DNA from: Durusdinium trenchii
Lineage: Eukaryota > Sar > Dinophyceae > Suessiales > Symbiodiniaceae
Assembly: GCA_963970005.1 (NCBI GenBank)
Contig: CAXAMN010025672.1
Location: forward strand, 381,431 to 445,430
DNA: 64,000 nucleotides
Direction of reading: 5' to 3'
The notes beneath the pieces are model-generated. The model worked only from the letters and a program-made list of their open reading frames with translations. It did no database searches and was not told where the DNA came from. Both the position numbers and the translations under genes were made by a program. Below, in pieces: positions 21,575-33,532 of this stretch (the stretch's first letter is position 1; every line of letters starts with the position of its first letter).

Positions 21575-22225
21575 TCAGGTGCTTGCCGCGCGCAGACTTC
21601 CGACCCTAGGGCCCAAGTAGCTTGCTACGCAATGGCAGCTTTTGACTTTTCAAACCCCTGTCCATGTTGGATAGGTTCTCTGACAGGCAGCCCATCTGGC
21701 GCACAAACACTTATGCGAGATCATTTGGCAGGTTTGATTACACTTTTGTCGCTAACACAAGGTGTTGCCAAGGTTGTCAAATCTGCTTGCAAAGGGTGGG
21801 GCAAGCAGTCGCACCCGTCGCACCCTGATCTCTGGGGATTGCTTTGTGACAAACAACGTTGTGAACGCCATAGGGTCATTCCATGTTTCAACAATACATC
21901 TCAAGAATTTCTACAGTTGCCCCACTCTCAATGTTACCCAGATTTGCTTTCTCGAGTGCAGGCTGCGGTCCGAGCAAAGGTACAAGGTTTGCAAAATCCT
22001 AGTGTGTGTCAGGTGCTTGTGAGTTGCGACGCTTTTGCGAAACAAGTTTTTTTTAATTTGTCACAGTGCGTGTGGCTGCTGAGTGCGCGCCCTGGTGGCC
22101 ACCCCATGAAACCCCTCAAACTGGTCGTGGCCCACCATCTTACTAAAAGGAAGCGCTGGGAAGTTGGAGTTGGGAAAGGGCCTGGGGGGGCGCACTCTGG
22201 CGGATTTCTTGAAGGCCTTACCTAA
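21575..22225 (+). pseudogene. Retroelement open frame, upstream part
   Basis: Open from 21,575 with an ATG at 21,632; 197 codons after the ATG. It includes several Cys and His residues (CPCWIG, LLCDKQRCERH). It loses homology-like character at a run of seven G at 22,184-22,190, where a one-base length change would carry it into the Cys-rich frame that ends at 22,709. No catalytic reverse-transcriptase motif is visible. It is probably the distal part of a damaged ORF2-like protein; the frame assignment is uncertain because another frame also has Cys pairs here. Confidence 0.4.
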
Positions 22226-22709
22226 TGATCCTGAATACTTGTGGACCGGACATAGATGGCACGCCCAAATATGGACAGTGAAATGTGCAAATTGCAAAAA
22301 ATATGTGAAATTCCGTCAATCATGGAAGGAGGTGACCCCGATTGTCCTTACACCGTCTCCAGCGGTGAGCAGGCCACCCGAGACAACTGATGCTGCAGAC
22401 GAAGACAGGCTTTCTTGCAGGCCACATAGGCCAGCTCGCCGGAAATTAGCTGAGCAAGTCGTTGCAGAAATGAGTCGGCTATCGCATGAACGACCAGAAC
22501 AGCATGCTGTGTGCATAGAGGGCGATGTGCTACTATGTAGGACATGTGATCGCCGGTGGTCTGTGCAGGCCCCGTGCAAAGTTTTGCGCCAACTAGGAGG
22601 TGAGAAATGCGGAGCTCAACATAGCTTGTCGGATTTTACAAAAACCTTGAGCTCATGTGACATGTGTGTAGGCACACTTGACTTTGCTTGCTCTGGATGG
22701 TCATTTTGA
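22110..22709 (+). pseudogene. Retroelement Cys/His-rich C-terminal region
   Basis: Open frame with paired cysteines in zinc-finger-like spacing: KCANCKKYVKFRQSW, then LLCRTCDRRWSVQAPC, then CGAQH and CDMC. Such C-terminal Cys/His-rich regions are common in dinoflagellate retroelement proteins and resemble nucleic-acid-binding modules. The stop at 22,707-22,709 is about 100 bp before the A tail, the expected place for the last ORF of a LINE. The G7 run at 22,184 is the likely site of a frame break with the upstream frame. Confidence 0.55.
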
Positions 22710-22809
22710 GGTGACGAAAGTACTCAGGTACTAAGACCCACCGGTGCCCTCCCTTTCGTGCAAGCATTCATCAGGAGCACAAGGATGCGTAGAAAAGTGA
22801 GCGCAAAAA

Positions 22810-22827
22810 AAGAGGGTTATAGGATTG
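22810..22827 (+). repeat. Right target-site duplication (18 bp)
   Basis: AAGAGGGTTATAGGATTG, preceded by a short A run that belongs to the element tail. Confidence 0.8.
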
Positions 22828-23365
22828 GGAGAAGGATGGGGATGGAAGTCATATGAATCACGGCTCCGGCCTCTACACCCTCGCTCATGGTACCAACAAA
22901 TGGCCGACAAAAGAAAAATAAGGGGGAGGTTCAAGGCAGAAACAAAGAGAGAGAGAGAGAGAGAGACTTTGATGATTCCAGGTGTCAGTGTCCGCGGTGC
23001 GACGCATCTGTCAGTCATGTGGCTGCTCGGAGAGGGACAGAAGCCGAACAAATGGTGGCTGAATCCATGTTCCGATCCGGGGGACAAGTTCAAATCAAAT
23101 TCTCCCAAGACATAACACTCACAGTGAGCCTTTGGTACGTTCAAATGACCCTCTTACTAAGCTATTACAAAACCTTTGCATGGAAGGCTTTATGGCGCTG
23201 CTCACATAGAAACCCTTCGTTCTTCAAGAGGCAAAGCGTCTTTCCGAAGCACCCCTGACGGTCCCCTGTCCGCACCTTCTCCCAATTTTGGTACAGTACG
23301 TGATTCTTGAACGTCCTTTCAAACTAGCCCTAAAAATCTAGGAACCAAATCATTCGTGATTAGTG

Positions 23366-23515
23366 CGAGCGCTTCAAGCTTCCCCAGCCGCCTTTAGGGC
23401 GGCGGGGGAGCTTTCTTGAAGAAGCGCGAGCTATCCTGCGTCCATACTAGTAGCCATTTAAGCTACTAGATTCTCCCTTAATGAAGTAGGTGCCTACTTA
23501 AAAGTCGGGAGAGGG
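23366..23515. repeat. Cluster of three strong hairpins
   Basis: First: gcttcaagcttccccagccg facing ggcgggggagctttcttgaa (23,370-23,426). Second: tagtagccatttaagctacta (23,448-23,468). Third: tctccctta...aagtaggtgcctactta...gggaga (23,473-23,511), with an inner perfect palindrome. Three hairpins in 150 bp is unusual. A structured RNA or a mobile hairpin element are both possible. Confidence 0.55.
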
Positions 23516-24011
23516 GGAAGCGACCAAGCAGCCCTCTCCAGGTCGACCTCTCAACACCGCATGATTCGATACTCGCCTTCTTCAAGAGTTTCAGATCGAT
23601 GTATTTGGCCAAGCCTTTGATGATTTCATTCATGTCCTCCGAAGTCCGAAACGAACCGCGTTGGGACCGTTGGACGCCAACGCGGGCTCGCTTAAAAAAC
23701 TACATGTCGACCCCGCTCCTGGATCGGAGATCCTTGGTCCACTGGTCTCCGTATCACAAGGAGTCAGTAGGTAAGCTCTCAAGTCCGAACAGAACAGACT
23801 GGCTGTCAAGTCATCGACCATCATCCACGGAACATGTGCTCAAACAGAACCGTGATATCCCTCAGCCTGAGCTCACCGCAGTGAGGAAAACATTTCGACC
23901 GCATCTTTCGGGTTGGACATGATGCTCATGTTTTTATGTATACCTATATATATATACTATATATATAGTTATAGTATGTTATAGTTATATATATATATCG
24001 TTTGCTTATCC

Positions 24012-24842
24012 GTGAGTCAGGGGACAATCATCCCCCGCAGATATGACTCATCTCTCAAACCCAGTCATGTCTTTCACAATCTTTTGCTAAACAGAATAGA
24101 ACGTCTCTTCTTAAGCTCAGATTCAGAATCACCTCAAAAACCGGCCTCGCTTCACTTATTGTCTGACATGTCATGCTCACAGCCGCCCAAAACATCTGGG
24201 GCGAGGAGGGTCCGACTACTTGCCAGACCCCAGAACGAACCATGCAAAACATGTGTTCATGTATCGTGGTACCAACTTTCTAGTGAAGACGTTTTGATTT
24301 GGGGCCTTTGGGAAGTAGTGGTTCTTCAAATCTTCTGGCATCCTCCGATCCATCCACAGACTATAGTGGTTCACAAGCCGCTGTGCAGTTACAAACATAT
24401 GATCTATTCAATGGATTCTCTATCGCTGGATGGCTGCTTTGTCGCAGCAATGAGAACTCAGATATCAAAAGAAACACAACTTGCAAACCTTGAAAAAACA
24501 CCTTCCGTCGAGTGTCAAATTCATACAGCGGCTGCCGCAAGGACCATATTCATCGTTGAAACGATCCAACACCAAAAGTGGCCTCCCCAAAAGCTGGATG
24601 AACTGAAGCATCAGAATTGGATGAAACCTCTGAACCAACGTTTGGCCTCCAAAACCACCAAGCGGAAAAAACAGCTTTCGGAACCTCTGGCCCGACACCG
24701 GTTTCTCGTCAGTCCCGCCCCGGAATGGAACGAGTTTCGCGTCGTTACGGCGTCGCTTCACCACTCGTCACCGTCGTGCATACTCGGAAGAACTCCGAGT
24801 GTCGTCTACCCCATTGGTGCCCTCAACGGCCTGAGATTCTGA
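24012..24842 (+). other. Long open frame of uncertain status (276 codons)
   Basis: Plus-strand frame open for 831 bp, first ATG well inside the frame. No domain is recognised and there are no repeats; some stretches are hydrophobic (EVVVLQIFWHPPIH). A frame this long is unlikely but not impossible by chance in 64 kb. It is antisense to the channel genes and lacks the GC-rich composition of the real exons here. Could be a mobile-element remnant. Confidence 0.2.
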
Positions 24843-26732
24843 TGAGTGTGCTTTTTAAATTGAGGTGGTTGACCAGGGGTGAATGTAGGTATGGCTTCCA
24901 GTCGTTTCCAGTTGCATGGAGTGTCTGGGCATGGTGCTTACAACGAAATTGAGTGACAAAAGCACAACATCTACCATCTCTGCCAGTGAAAGATAAAACA
25001 AAGACAAGAGCAAAGACAAGAGGGCGGGCTGCGGCAGGATCCTGCAATAGGCAGTCAAAACAAGCTCAAAAGTACCAGTGGCGTTAAACTTCAAGTATGA
25101 AAACATACAATAATTTAGATATAATATATATATATATATACACAGTTATACACATGACTCTTGGGATGCTGCTGCTGCCTGGATGACCACTTTTGTTCTG
25201 GTCTCACCGAGGGAACATCAACGGGATTTCGGGTTCATCATCAACGGCCATCCGCCAGTCCTCCACAGTGTAGCTGGTCAGCCCCAGGGCTCCCACTGCG
25301 TCGTGCAAGTTCCTGAACGCCAAACGTGGCCCAAACAACACGGGTACGGCGTGTTTCATGGCTCATATGGGTGATATGGGTCATTATGGGTCTAGAATGT
25401 TCTAATGGTTCTAGATGGTGACTGGGTGTTTCTTAGCGATTCACCGGTTGATTTTTCGGTCCGGCCAGCATTGCTCCATTGCACCATCTTGCGGGGTCTG
25501 TGCGTCTAAGTACATAAGATTATGTATATATGTGATTAGTCAACCAAACAAATTGCAAATCCTTTTTTAAAAATAATACCTACTGACCTACTCCATGTAA
25601 CTGTGACCACACATGGTTTTTGCAAAAACCATGCTAGTCCCATGGAGTGTCGCAGCTTTAGCCGTTTTGAAACCTCACAGAGTTGACGACAGTGTACTGG
25701 GTGTCCGGTCACGTGAGGCTTCGAAATGCACATCCACAGGCCCCAACCACGGGCTCTACGGTCTCTCAGGTACCTTACTTGAATAGTTTACAGTACTCAG
25801 TTTACTCTTGTGTTATTGAACGCCTTTAAACGCATACCAAAAGTCTCCCAACATTAGTCCGAGCTCATGCAGTCCAGACATGTTCCAACCATCTTACGGT
25901 TCCAAGGCTCGTTCTCCGTTGCCAACTGTGAAACATGCGCACGAAAAACAAGTTGTTAAATTTATACATGTTCTTTTTCTTCGATTCTTCGGGGACGTTG
26001 ATTCTTAGTAGTTATACCTAAATTTTCAAAGTATATATAGTGGAACATGAGGCAGCAGGCATGAAGCACAAAGACTACGGGTGCATATCAATGCACGTGC
26101 CCGTTGTTGAGTGTACGTTGAGACTCCAGGCATGTTATGCCCAAAGCCAAAGCAACCTCAAACGTTCATCCAAGTGAAGTGACTTTGTCCCTGACTTGCA
26201 CACGCTACAAGTTCACGTTAATAACAGGGGGCCTTGGCTGATCATGGCATTGCTGGAATTCACTGGGCACATCGGGCACATCACTGAGCAGGCTGTGGGT
26301 CCCTCTTGCGCGGCCTGGTTGCCCTCCGATGAACACATCACATTGTAAGCGGGAACTGTAACTGGCCTCTTGAAAGAGAATGCTCCTCTACAAGCCTACA
26401 CTGTTACACGCTTTTGCGACCTCATCACTGCCATGTTGAGTCAGTCAGTCGGAGGGTACCTGACCTATGAGTACTTGCACTTGAATTATCAGGTTTCCAT
26501 TTCCACCCCATGCGGTCCGAAGTTCTACCTTAACGCTGAAGGTAGACCCAGCGGTTCAACACACACACACACACACACCGTCCCAAATCTGCGACAAGAC
26601 CGTGTGAACCCACCCGTTCCGCAGCCAATCTGGCGCCTACCAGACACCAACTGCGTTGGGTGCAGGACGTTCAGGCGAACCTGGAAGAAACAGAACTGTT
26701 TGTTTGTCTCATGTTTCTTTTTTAAAGTGGTG

Positions 26733-26810
26733 TAGACTCTTGATTAATAAGCCCCCCATTTCAATCGGAAATCCTCTTCGTATGGGGGGTGAAATATAGT
26801 CAAGAGTCTG
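26733..26810. mobile_element. Hairpin element, TAGACTCTTGATTA family
   Basis: The ends tagactcttgattaataagc and gtgaaatatagtcaagagtc are inverted, with an inner gccccccat/atggggggt pair. About 78 bp, no coding capacity. Second copy at 49,387-49,465. Confidence 0.7.
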
Positions 26811-28182
26811 CACTATCCGGACCTGACGTCTGAGTCTTGAACGTCTAGGTTGACCTAGGTCGACAATTTGGTCCACCTGGTGCCGAACACGGCGAAAAAC
26901 GCCGCGAGGTATATTCTATTCGGGAAGTACCAAGTGCATCTAAGTGTTGTTTCTGTTTGTCACACGCGTAGTAAGTGCAGCAGTAGGGGTGTTTCGACAA
27001 ACCACGGAAAGCTCGAAAGTCGAAAAACAAATACAGCAACAAAGGGCATTTCAATGATGTTGCAACATGTGTATTTTTGCATGCCTCTACCTTCATTGCA
27101 TCGTGCAAACCCTTCTTGCTCAGCAAAGACCATATTCATGGTGTGCTACCAGGTGTTCATTCTGGATGCACCATGGTCCCTAATCCAAGATGATCTTAAG
27201 TATCGGGAGGCTCCAAGTACCTCTACAAAGCAACTAGTGCATGGTTGTTGGGAACCTACCAGCTTTGTGTAGTCCTTGCAGTCTCCTGGTGCATCCTCGA
27301 AGGAAGAGCGCTGGATTAAGCCAGCACTGCTAACCACTACTGATACTGGCCCGTGCCTGCAAGCGCTGCAACATGGCTTTTCGCACTGCTTGCTCCTCAG
27401 GCTCCTGAGGTTGGTTGCGTTCGGGTGTCAGTGGCTTCGGTGAGAGGTTGAGGGAGAGCTTGCCAGCAATATCCATAGCAACTGGCCACATGGACCCCTG
27501 AAACCGTACCCGGTGGTCGCTTAAGCATGCCGTTGCCATGTTTAGAAGAAGCTATTTGATGACCACCAAGTCTTTTTTGCCCCTCCTAGAGTCCTAGAGG
27601 TGACTCTGTGATCCAAGGTGACTCAGGTGACTCAGGGGCTTCCAACAAAAGTCCCAATCGAGAGAACAAACAACATAAAAAGCAAATAAAGACAAGGACG
27701 ACAAGGCCAAACGTTGCTACTCGTCACACTACAGCAGGAGATTACCCACACCACCTCACCACACAACCCTGCGTTACCGTATACACCTTTTTCGATACCT
27801 CGACATCTCATCTTCAGAATCTCAATGAATCTCACCTAGCCTGTTCGCTTCAGGGCCCTTCATTTTATGGTCTGGTCGCAGGGAAGACTGGATCATCATC
27901 ACCTCCCGCCCAATCGCTGTGCACCGGTTCCAAGCGGACGGCTCTTGGACAGACTATACGCACTCTCCGCCCTCCGCCCCGTGCGGAGGGCGAACAAAGG
28001 GACCCACCCTGACTGCAATGAGGCGCAAGGGCGAGTTGTAGACAAACTCCATAGGTCCAAAGCAATCTCTAGACTCACATCTTCACGCACCCCATTTCAC
28101 CCACTCTGAAGAAAGGACCTCGTACACGCGTCGCGAGCGATGCCATGATGGGTGGACCACCCTGTCTTTCTTCGGGTGTGTC

Positions 28183-28271
28183 CTTCTCTCGATGTCGCTC
28201 GGCCCGTCCTCGTTGGGGTTCGCCTTCAGCTGATCGGAGTCGTCTTCCTCGGAGAAGATGGGCTGCACGTC
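28183..28271 (-). CDS. Candidate exon, acidic and disordered (DVQPIFSEEDDSDQLKANPN)
   Basis: Acceptor cacgag|GAC and a GA donor after GAGAGAAG; the segment continues EDGPSDIERR. Codon use is GC-rich like the channel exons and unlike the surrounding AT-rich DNA. A cytosolic N-terminal part of gene B is the simplest placement, but this is inference and phases with its neighbours are not settled. Confidence 0.45.
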
Positions 28272-29275
28272 CTCGTGGCGCCGTGAGCCGTTCGGGCCAA
28301 GGAGCTGAAATCTGCGGGGTCCATGAATGAGGTGCCAAACCGAAGTCTATAGGTGCTGTGTTCTAAACTCAACACGTTTTTATTTTCCCATGAGCTTAAA
28401 TGACCTGGATCCGTTTCACCATCTCAACTTTGCGTGATCTTCCAAGGACATGGAGGGAGGGTGACTGGGATCCAAGGCAGCTGCAGTTGGTCTCCAGAAT
28501 TTGGACGCCAGAACCCTCATTGCTTAGACATTGACCATCAGAACAGGATCATCTGGCTCTGATGGGGACCCAAATCCTCCATCGCTCAAAGAACACTGGC
28601 CTTCTGGAGGAGTTTTGGTCATTTTCAGCGAAGACCACTTCACCATTGGGGGACCTGCTTCATACTGCTTTGACTGAAGCAAACCGTTCTGCTCTTGGCG
28701 GTTGGCCGTTCTGCGCAAGGCTGAGCGTTGGGAAGTGGATGCTCCAGGCCCAAAAGGCTGCGAAATGGCAGTGCTAGACTGCTGGGGTTAGAGTAAGAGG
28801 GTCAAAAGTACTCTGAACACAAGTCCAACATGCTAAAGAAGCACCCCCTGAGATCTGTCTCATATAGTTCATACTGCACCCTATAACAGTCCAAATACAT
28901 GTTCTGTTCTTTGCCAAAGCAAAGGAAGCTCCTAGCCACTTAAAGACCCATTCCAAGAATCGTATGGGACTCCCAGGTGTCCTTGCAGAAGTATTTTTGC
29001 CAACCAACTCAGGTGCATATCGCCAATGCCATCGTTCCAGCAGGATGACCCTCCCCGCCACTCTCCTCTGAGGTCTCACCATCTTCGACATCCTCGTCCT
29101 GAGGCACTAGGAAATCATCCGACAGTCTTTGGAACGAGGAAATCTACAAATTCCTACAATGACTGCTACTGGAATGGCATCATTGAGCTAGGGAGAGCCC
29201 TCGTTTCAAAGGAAAAAACACCATTGTGCATTGCACAACTTAAATTTTACACCATTTAATCTCACGTAGTGGAGT

Positions 29276-29962
29276 GTGATTGCTCCTTATCGCTCCTCTA
29301 ATGTATTCCCGGGAATAGGACACACCTTGTTCGCTCTTGACTTCGGGAACTCCCAGAAGGTGTTGTTGCGAGAAACCGCGATGCGGAGACGATGTACCTT
29401 GATCAAGTGCGTTTCTTACTTACAGGTCTGCTTGTTAGCGTCAAAATCTCAGGCCGACCTCGAACTGGTGTTTCTGGACGCGACAAGGGCGAATCGGAAG
29501 ACGGGACCCAATATAAGGAAGGTCGTCTTCCAAGGCGTGAGAATCTTAGCAAAAAAGGACGCAGGTGTGAGATTCCAGAAGGCAGAATGGTCCAACGAGA
29601 GTCCCATGGTCTGGAATTCTGGTGGAACCATCATGAAGCATCTCCAGCGCAGCAGAATTCCTGCGGCTCAACAGCTTGACGTCTTTACCCAGGAGACCTC
29701 GAAGCACGGAGACCTCATACAGGTCGTTGGTACGGGTTGCTCCGATTGTTCCTTCGTGGAATTCCCTCGCATCCGGAGATTCTCCGGAGCCCCCCCGCAT
29801 ACAACACGGTCGGTCGCGAAAAAAGAGGATCGATGCCCGACCAAAAGGGAGGCTCTGGCCTCCTTGATGGGCTCTCCAAGCTCGCTTCCTGAAAGACATG
29901 AAGAAGAGTGTCTTCTGAGGGTTCGGAAGAGAGAACATTCAATGACTAATATACACTATTAG
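29276..29962 (+). other. Long open frame of uncertain status (228 codons)
   Basis: Plus-strand frame of 687 bp, near 52 percent GC, reading ADLELVFLDATRANRKTGPN and RKVVFQGVRILAKKDAGV. No family recognised. The antisense frames also have protein-like stretches (DLYEVSVLRGLLGKDVKLL), so the coding strand is unclear. Confidence 0.25.
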
Positions 29963-31353
29963 GAATTCTTAATTACATAACATTTTTGGGATATATTAAA
30001 AAACACATATTTGTTTTCTCGATACCAGGATATCCTTAATTACATTTTATATAAAACATTAATATAGTTACTTGTATATATATATATTATACATAAAACA
30101 ATAAATATATATATATATGTTAAAGGAATCTCAATCGCTGTTTCATGGTTTCGGTCCTTTTACGTGGCAATGGTGCAGGAACCGTGTCGCCCCACGGGCA
30201 CCCTCTCTTCCACCAGTCGTCTGGACCGATCCGCTGGAAGCCGTGGAGGCTGGAACCTCCGATGTATTGGTCATGAGTTCAAGACGCCACCATCAGTTGA
30301 GCTGCCACGAGACTAGACACGAGTTAGTTGGAAGGTGGCAGTCTGAACAGACTGTGATAAATGTCACCTGTCATCATCGTCGTCATTATATTCAAGTTGC
30401 CTTCATGTAGAATTCGAACATGCTCAAACCTTTGGAGCTGCATGTGGTGATTCTAACAAAACCAACACAAACGATCGGATTGCTCGCGAGTGAAGAACGT
30501 TGAAATGCCACTGGCCAACCCCAAACGCAAATGCTTTGGCAAATCCACATATGAATTATGTTCACTGCATTTGGTACAAGACTTCTTGCTTCAGGGTCTA
30601 AAGGTTGTTGCACCCTTTCTTCAACTGGCCTCCAACCTCTGCCCACGGATCTTCGCCCAAAAACATCAAACTGTGCCGGCCTTGCTGTGGAGAGAAGGAG
30701 ATAGAAGGTCGAGTCGGGCTGTCTGGATTCCAACGACCCTTCCTGGGCGCTTTCAACGTGGGCAGCTCAATGGCAGGGGAGTTGAGGGAGTCAGCGACTT
30801 CATCGCAGAAACGCTTCGTTCACCAAGGGATTCCTCCTCCCCAGCTGACCACAGGCAGCTCCCGACGCGAAGCAGCTGAAGAAACGTTCCGGCAGCTTCC
30901 GAGTCTCAAGGCAGCTTCCGATCTGGAGTGTTCTGGAAATGGACAAAAACTGATTCTGAGGAAACCCGAGACCTTAGCAACAGGATGTACAAACAAGTGT
31001 AGAATCTGCATCATCCAGAAGCATCAATAGAATCCAATAGATTCAAAGATAAATACTACATGTATAGATCTCACGGAATACATCTCCTTCAGTTGGGTTC
31101 TCTCTTACCAGTACTTTGAGCAAGCATGATTTTGAGAGTGGCATACATCCCTGACATCCATCCTCTGCGGCATCAATTCCCTCATAAACAACTCCCCAAT
31201 TCGTTCGTTTCATTTCAACCTGATCCCATCACTTTCCAAACGAAACATTTAGGAAACATAAGGGTGATTGGTGACTCCTTAGACTTGATGGTCAGTAAAA
31301 CCAATGCCCCGGTCCGGGTTTTTGAGGACCACTGAAGTAGTAGCGCAATCGAC

Positions 31354-31448
31354 CTGAATCTGAGAGTCAGCGATTGCAGCTCCGCCTCGAACTTTTCCGC
31401 GCTGCGCTCCACAAACAAAGGGCTTCCCTGGGCTGCTTCGGAATAGGC
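31354..31448 (-). CDS. Candidate exon, helical (RSAEKFEAELQSLTLRF)
   Basis: GC-rich patch with an open minus-strand frame, acceptor cgcaag|GCC in phase 0 and a GT donor after ATTCAG. It begins AYSEAAQGSPLFVE and reads as a charged helix. Phase 0 fits directly after the candidate first exon at 32,503-32,571. Function not recognised. Confidence 0.45.
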
Positions 31449-32502
31449 CTTGCGGTGCCAGTTCGGGGGATGGGCCGAGCGAGGACCCATCATCACAAGG
31501 TCTGTTCAAGGCTTCAGCGTGTTTCTTCAAACTATGTTAGTGGAAAAACATGATTGGTTCCTGAGTGCCATTTTCAGGTATCTGGAATTGTCCAAAAACA
31601 ATTATATAGACACCAATACATCGCAAAACAGCGTCCATATACACCAAACAGAAAGCATACACTCCTCCGACTCCTCCACTTAAGACTATTATCGGTGAAC
31701 AGAGTACTGGAGGTTTGTGTGTGTCTTATGTTTTAGGAAATCCATCCTGTAGAATGGGATGACCAACCTTGGCGCTCTATGAAATGCCAAACCACGTAAA
31801 ACCATAAAATGAGGTGAGTCCGGTGAGTCCATGAAGTGGCCAAATCAAGTTCAATAGTGGATCAAGTCTATGGAATGGCCCAGGCCAAATGAGCTTCTCT
31901 GTAAAAAGGAGTTCCATATGTCTTATCTTCTACGACATAGGATGACCTATTTGAACATGACCTATTTAATACAGAATGCAATTTTCTGCTTTTGTCCTTT
32001 TTTCATCCAAGGTGCCACTATCAAATGGTCCGGGAATGGCATTCTATAGATGCCAATGCTCGGCATTCGTTCAGGAGCGGAAGTTCTATAGATCAAAACT
32101 GCAAACAAAAGCCAAGCAGAGGAAAATAAATAATATATAATTATATATATATATTAATATACACATGGATTATATATATATGGGTCATATTATATGGGTG
32201 ATATATGTCTTCTTTCTCGAGCTTTGATGAGGATCAAGAATTGAATTTCCTTATTTGGTTTGCCTTTCTGAAATCGGTGACTTTCCCCAAGCCCAAGAAC
32301 ACCTGGTAAGTTCGACAAACCACAATGGTCTGTTTGAGGGTCTGGTTTAGAGCCAGCCATCCATACAGCTCCAGTGCATTGGCTATAGGGTTTCTTACAA
32401 GCGGTTTCTTCATTCGGTGGTGCAGGATGGCCTTTGCAACAGTCTTGAAATGTCTTAAGCACGCCACACCGCCACTCGCCCCGCTACTCGCACCGTGCCC
32501 AC

Positions 32503-32571
32503 CTCCAGCAAATTCCGCTTCAGCACCCGCAGGGAGGCGTCCAGAAGCTCGCCGAAGGCCGGATCCGCCAT
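32503..32571 (-). CDS. Candidate first coding exon (MADPAFGELLDASLRVLKR)
   Basis: The ATG at 32,571 sits in cccgccgccATGG, a strong eukaryotic start context in a GC-rich patch. Twenty-three codons, helical and amphipathic, end at a GT donor after CTGGAG in phase 0. The frame stays open past the donor. It could be the N-terminus of gene B (16 kb upstream of its first secure exon, same strand) or of an unrelated gene; the gene A equivalent is outside the window. Confidence 0.5.
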
Positions 32572-33487
32572 GGCGGCGGGACCGCGGGGTCCAAGCGTCC
32601 GAGTTGGTATGGTTTGGTTGAAAGAACCGGGGCACTGTTTTCGAATGACAGATCCAAAAGCTGATGAAGAACTTATTTTTGAGTTGATTCGTGTGATTCA
32701 ATCTTTGCCTTGATCTTTAAATTAAATGCCGCCTTTCGGCAAACACTAGCGCCAAAACGAGGTTAGACTGCCGACCAGCTGGAGCCTTGAGCCAAGCCAC
32801 TGTTCCCAGCTTCATGGATGAGTTCACCCACCAAAGTCACATTGTTGGTTATATATGTAGTATATATAGCATATATTCTATAATATAAATCAAACCGGTG
32901 CTTTTTATCGTTTGGTTGTCTGGTGGGACCGACTTGAAAAGGATGTAGCCCCTGGGAAAGCTGGGCTGTTTTTGCTTGTTTGGAGTAGCAGGGTTCCCAT
33001 GCCCTGGACTCAAAAGCTTGGAATCTGCCCTCAGACCCAGCAGGTTGGTAAAATAATCTGGGTTTTTGGAGGGACTACACGACATCATGTCCTCAATCGA
33101 AGTGTGAAGAACTTCTCGGATCATACAGGTGAGAATTCTAGACTCTAGCGACCAACATGACAAACAACATCTATACCATTGCTTCAATGCATGTTTACAT
33201 GTATATATTGTTCTACACTTTTATAAATATGCTTCTATATGTCAACTAATGCATTGGGGTGGTATTCCCCTTCTGGCTTTGTCGCAGAAAAAGAAGGGTC
33301 TGGTCCGTGGTGTCTTGGGCGTAGTGCAGATTCCTCTTCAAGCTCTTCCGCTTGGCAGAAACTGGTGAAGAATCCCCTCAAAAATCAGGACATGCTTCAC
33401 CAGCTTAGCAGCTTCACCAGCTTAGCAGCTTAGAATTCATTATAGTTATTTACCAGAATAATTAGAATTGTAATAGCAAACATTGTT

Positions 33488-33532
33488 ACTACCAGCAAGG
33501 CACTTGTTACTAGCGATGCACTTGTTACTACT
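33488..33532. repeat. Degenerate copy of the satellite
   Basis: caaggcacttgttactagcg and atgcacttgttactac keep the unit layout with altered bases. Confidence 0.4.

Larger units (their letters stand above)
21381..22809 (+). mobile_element. 5'-truncated non-LTR-type retrotransposon copy with 18-bp target-site duplication
   Basis: The segment is bounded by two exact copies of AAGAGGGTTATAGGATTG at 21,363-21,380 and 22,810-22,827. Immediately before the right copy is a short A tract, and the segment carries Cys-rich coding sequence on the plus strand. Direct duplication plus a 3' A tail is the hallmark of target-primed insertion of a LINE-type element, here heavily 5' truncated. It lies antisense to the channel genes, in the long interval upstream of the secure part of gene B. 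Confidence 0.75.
16277..28182. other. Long interval: large intron(s) of gene B or intergenic DNA
   Basis: Contains satellite copies (17.3, 18.9 kb), a hairpin element (18.2 kb), the retroelement insertion (21.4-22.8 kb), the hairpin cluster (23.4 kb), (TA)n near 23,940-23,995 and 25,115-25,140, and a hairpin element (26.7 kb). GC-rich patches at 16.7, 18.75-18.93 and 20.7 kb look exon-like in composition, but I could not fix a frame. Confidence 0.45.
28272..32502. other. Interval between candidate N-terminal exons
   Basis: Apart from the candidate exon at 31,354-31,448 and the uncertain plus-strand frame at 29,276-29,962, it is AT-rich with (TA)n runs near 30,075-30,118 and 32,140-32,185. 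Confidence 0.4.
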
